Under the pieces are notes generated by a model, which was not told where the DNA came from, searched no databases, and saw nothing but the letters and a program-made list of their open reading frames with translations. Below, piece after piece: positions 6,250-7,408 of a DNA stretch of 7,408 nt (position 1 is its first letter; every line of letters starts with the position of its first letter). This stretch comes from G039029935 sp039029935 (GTDB taxonomy: Bacteria; Chloroflexota; Anaerolineae; Caldilineales; Caldilineaceae). The DNA lies in NCBI GenBank assembly GCA_039029935.1, contig JBCCFC010000683.1, positions 1 to 7,408 on the forward strand, in the 5' to 3' direction. The position numbers were made by a program, and so were the translations under genes.

Positions 6250-6287
6250 ACTCATCACTCATCACTCATCACTCATCACTCATCACT
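6250..6287. repeat. Tandem 7-bp repeat ACTCATC, 5.4 copies
   Basis: Five perfect ACTCATC heptamers (6250-6284) and a partial sixth run up to 4 bp short of the stop codon of the DppB-type gene. On the coding strand the unit is GATGAGT, so several ATG triplets are presented in succession. Perfect heptanucleotide arrays resemble the short tandemly repeated repetitive sequences described in cyanobacteria. With the adjacent octamer array they fill nearly the whole 110-bp gap between the two permease genes. Confidence 0.9.
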
Positions 6288-6291
6288 GTTT

Positions 6292-7290
6292 CTACCTCGC
6301 TGATTTTTCAAAGCGGATGCGTGGATCAACCCAAGCCAATAGGATGTCCGATAATAGTGTGCCGATGACGGTGAGTGTACTCAGGATCATGACAATACTA
6401 CTGACCAAAAACATGTCTTCACCCAAGGCCCCCTCTAGCAGGACAGGCCCCAGCGTCTCCAAGCCCAGCGTCTGCGCCACAATAATCTCACCGCTGACCA
6501 ATGCTGGCAGCGTCCAGCCTATCGTGCTGATCAGTGGGTTGATGGCAACACGCACTGGATATTTCATGATCAGCCGTCGTTCGGGCAAGCCCTTGGCACG
6601 GGCGGTGATGACATACTGCTTGTTCTTTTCATCGAGCAAGGTTGCGCGCAAAACGCGAATCAAGCCTGCCGTGCCTGCCGTAGCAATGACCAAAATGGGT
6701 AGCCAAATGTTGGAGAGTAGATCCATCACTCTGGCAAATGACCATGCCGCGTCTTTAAATTCAACCGAGAAAAGTCCTGTAATGGCGCGGCCTGTCCCTG
6801 CAAAGACCCAATAGGCGAGAGCCAACGCCAGCAAGAAGTTGGGCAGTGCCAGCCCGATAAAGCCGATGATTGTTGCCGTGTAGTCGCCGATGGAGTACTG
6901 TCGTAGGGCTGAATAAATCCCCATCGGCACGGCTAATATCCATGTAATGAGCAGCGATATCAGCGTGATGAAGACGGACATGGGCAACCGCTCCATAATA
7001 ATCTCGGTTACAGGCCTTTCATAGAGAAACGAACGCCCCATTTCGCCCTTGAGGAGAAAATTACTCATCCACCGCGCATATTGCTCCCACACAGGACGGT
7101 CCAGACCATATTGGCGATAGAGGGCTTCCACCTGCTCGTCACCCATAATCAGCCCCGAATTTTCCAGGTTGCGGACGTAGCGCTCGACATAGCTGCCCGG
7201 TGGCAGGAGGATGGTGGCAAACGAAATCACCGAGATGAGAAAGAGGATGGGGATCAACATGATCACCCGACGTATAATAAAGGTTAGCAT
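6292..7290 (-). CDS. dppB: DppB/OppB-type ABC importer permease
   Basis: With the start at the ATG at 7290 this inner-membrane permease has 332 residues, close to the family norm. The frame is open up to 7380, but the extra 30 residues do not look like the family, and MLTFIIRRVIMLIPILFLISV is the typical beginning. AAGGAA (7302-7307) is a moderate ribosome site 11 nt upstream. Helix 1 spans about residues 5-29. It is followed by the extracytoplasmic region with YRQYGLDRPVWEQYARW and the GEMGRSF motif (82-88) typical of DppB, then five more helices. The EAA coupling loop (QYVITARAKGLPERRLIMKY, about 225-244) contacts the ATPase. The C-terminus ILLAWVDPRIRF is a family signature. It is the first operon gene in the window; genes further upstream, probably including a substrate-binding lipoprotein, are out of view. 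Substrate unknown. Confidence 0.9.
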   Translation of the reverse strand: MLTFIIRRVIMLIPILFLISVISFATILLPPGSYVERYVRNLENSGLIMGDEQVEALYRQYGLDRPVWEQYARWMSNFLLKGEMGRSFLYERPVTEIIMERLPMSVFITLISLLITWILAVPMGIYSALRQYSIGDYTATIIGFIGLALPNFLLALALAYWVFAGTGRAITGLFSVEFKDAAWSFARVMDLLSNIWLPILVIATAGTAGLIRVLRATLLDEKNKQYVITARAKGLPERRLIMKYPVRVAINPLISTIGWTLPALVSGEIIVAQTLGLETLGPVLLEGALGEDMFLVSSIVMILSTLTVIGTLLSDILLAWVDPRIRFEKSAR

Positions 7291-7339
7291 CCGTTGGCTT
7301 GTTCCTTCTGTGGGCTGTGATGGGTCCACCCGGAAGTTT

Positions 7340-7408
7340 TTAAATCTTGGCCGAATTTTAAACCCAGCGGGGGTACCCAAAAAACCCCCGGAAACAATAC
7401 AAAAAAAA
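7340..7408. other. Low-complexity, probably low-quality contig end
   Basis: The last bases are dominated by homopolymer runs (TTTT, GGGGG, AAAAAA, CCCCC and a final A8), unlike the rest of the window. No gene is supported here beyond an open frame upstream of the DppB-type start. It looks like the error-prone end of a read or contig, so anything read from it, including the 30-codon N-terminal extension, should be distrusted. Confidence 0.5.

Noticed and set aside
6250..6287. Possible CRISPR array
   Set aside because: Units are 7 bp and directly abutting with no spacers; this is a simple tandem repeat.

Overview
The window looks like a short metagenome-type contig from a bacterium with a mid-range GC genome. 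The best guess at origin is a Chloroflexota (Anaerolineae-like) lineage. That guess rests on general resemblance (a secreted plant-type LRR N-terminal domain, a fused Dpp/Opp-type ATPase and repeat-rich spacers), not on a marker gene, so it is tentative. No rRNA, tRNA, CRISPR array or transposase gene is visible.

Most of the window, read right to left on the minus strand, is a peptide-type (Dpp/Opp family) ABC import operon. In transcription order it holds a DppB-type permease (7290 to 6292), a 110-bp spacer built of short tandem repeats, a DppC-type permease with a large extracytoplasmic insertion (6181 to 5006), a TMEM43/DUF1625-family membrane protein (4971 to 3817), and a single-polypeptide double ATPase equivalent to DppD fused to DppF (3758 to 1581). 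The two permeases would form the channel and the fused ATPase would drive it. No substrate-binding protein gene lies in the window; if present, it is probably upstream, beyond base 7408. The TMEM43-like protein is not a known part of such transporters and is the most interesting passenger.

Downstream of the operon and convergent with it, on the plus strand, is a compact type II toxin-antitoxin pair: a Phd/YefM-like antitoxin (1026-1346) overlapping a small RelE/ParE-like toxin (1324-1551). It has a clear sigma70-type promoter and palindromic operator candidates. A strong hairpin with a T-run for minus-strand transcription lies beyond the pair (871-903). ABC operon transcripts would therefore have to cross the TA genes antisense to reach it, which suggests the TA pair may have been inserted ahead of an existing terminator.

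The gene-poor stretch 567-1025 also holds a 113-bp MITE-like inverted repeat (591-703). At the left edge, on the minus strand, an open reading frame (566 to 1, running off the window) joins a signal peptide and plant-type LRR N-terminal domain in frame to the C-terminal part of a POT-family peptide transporter. This is either a remarkable recombinant gene or, more likely, an assembly chimera. The right edge (about 7340-7408) is rich in homopolymers and looks like low-quality contig-end sequence.
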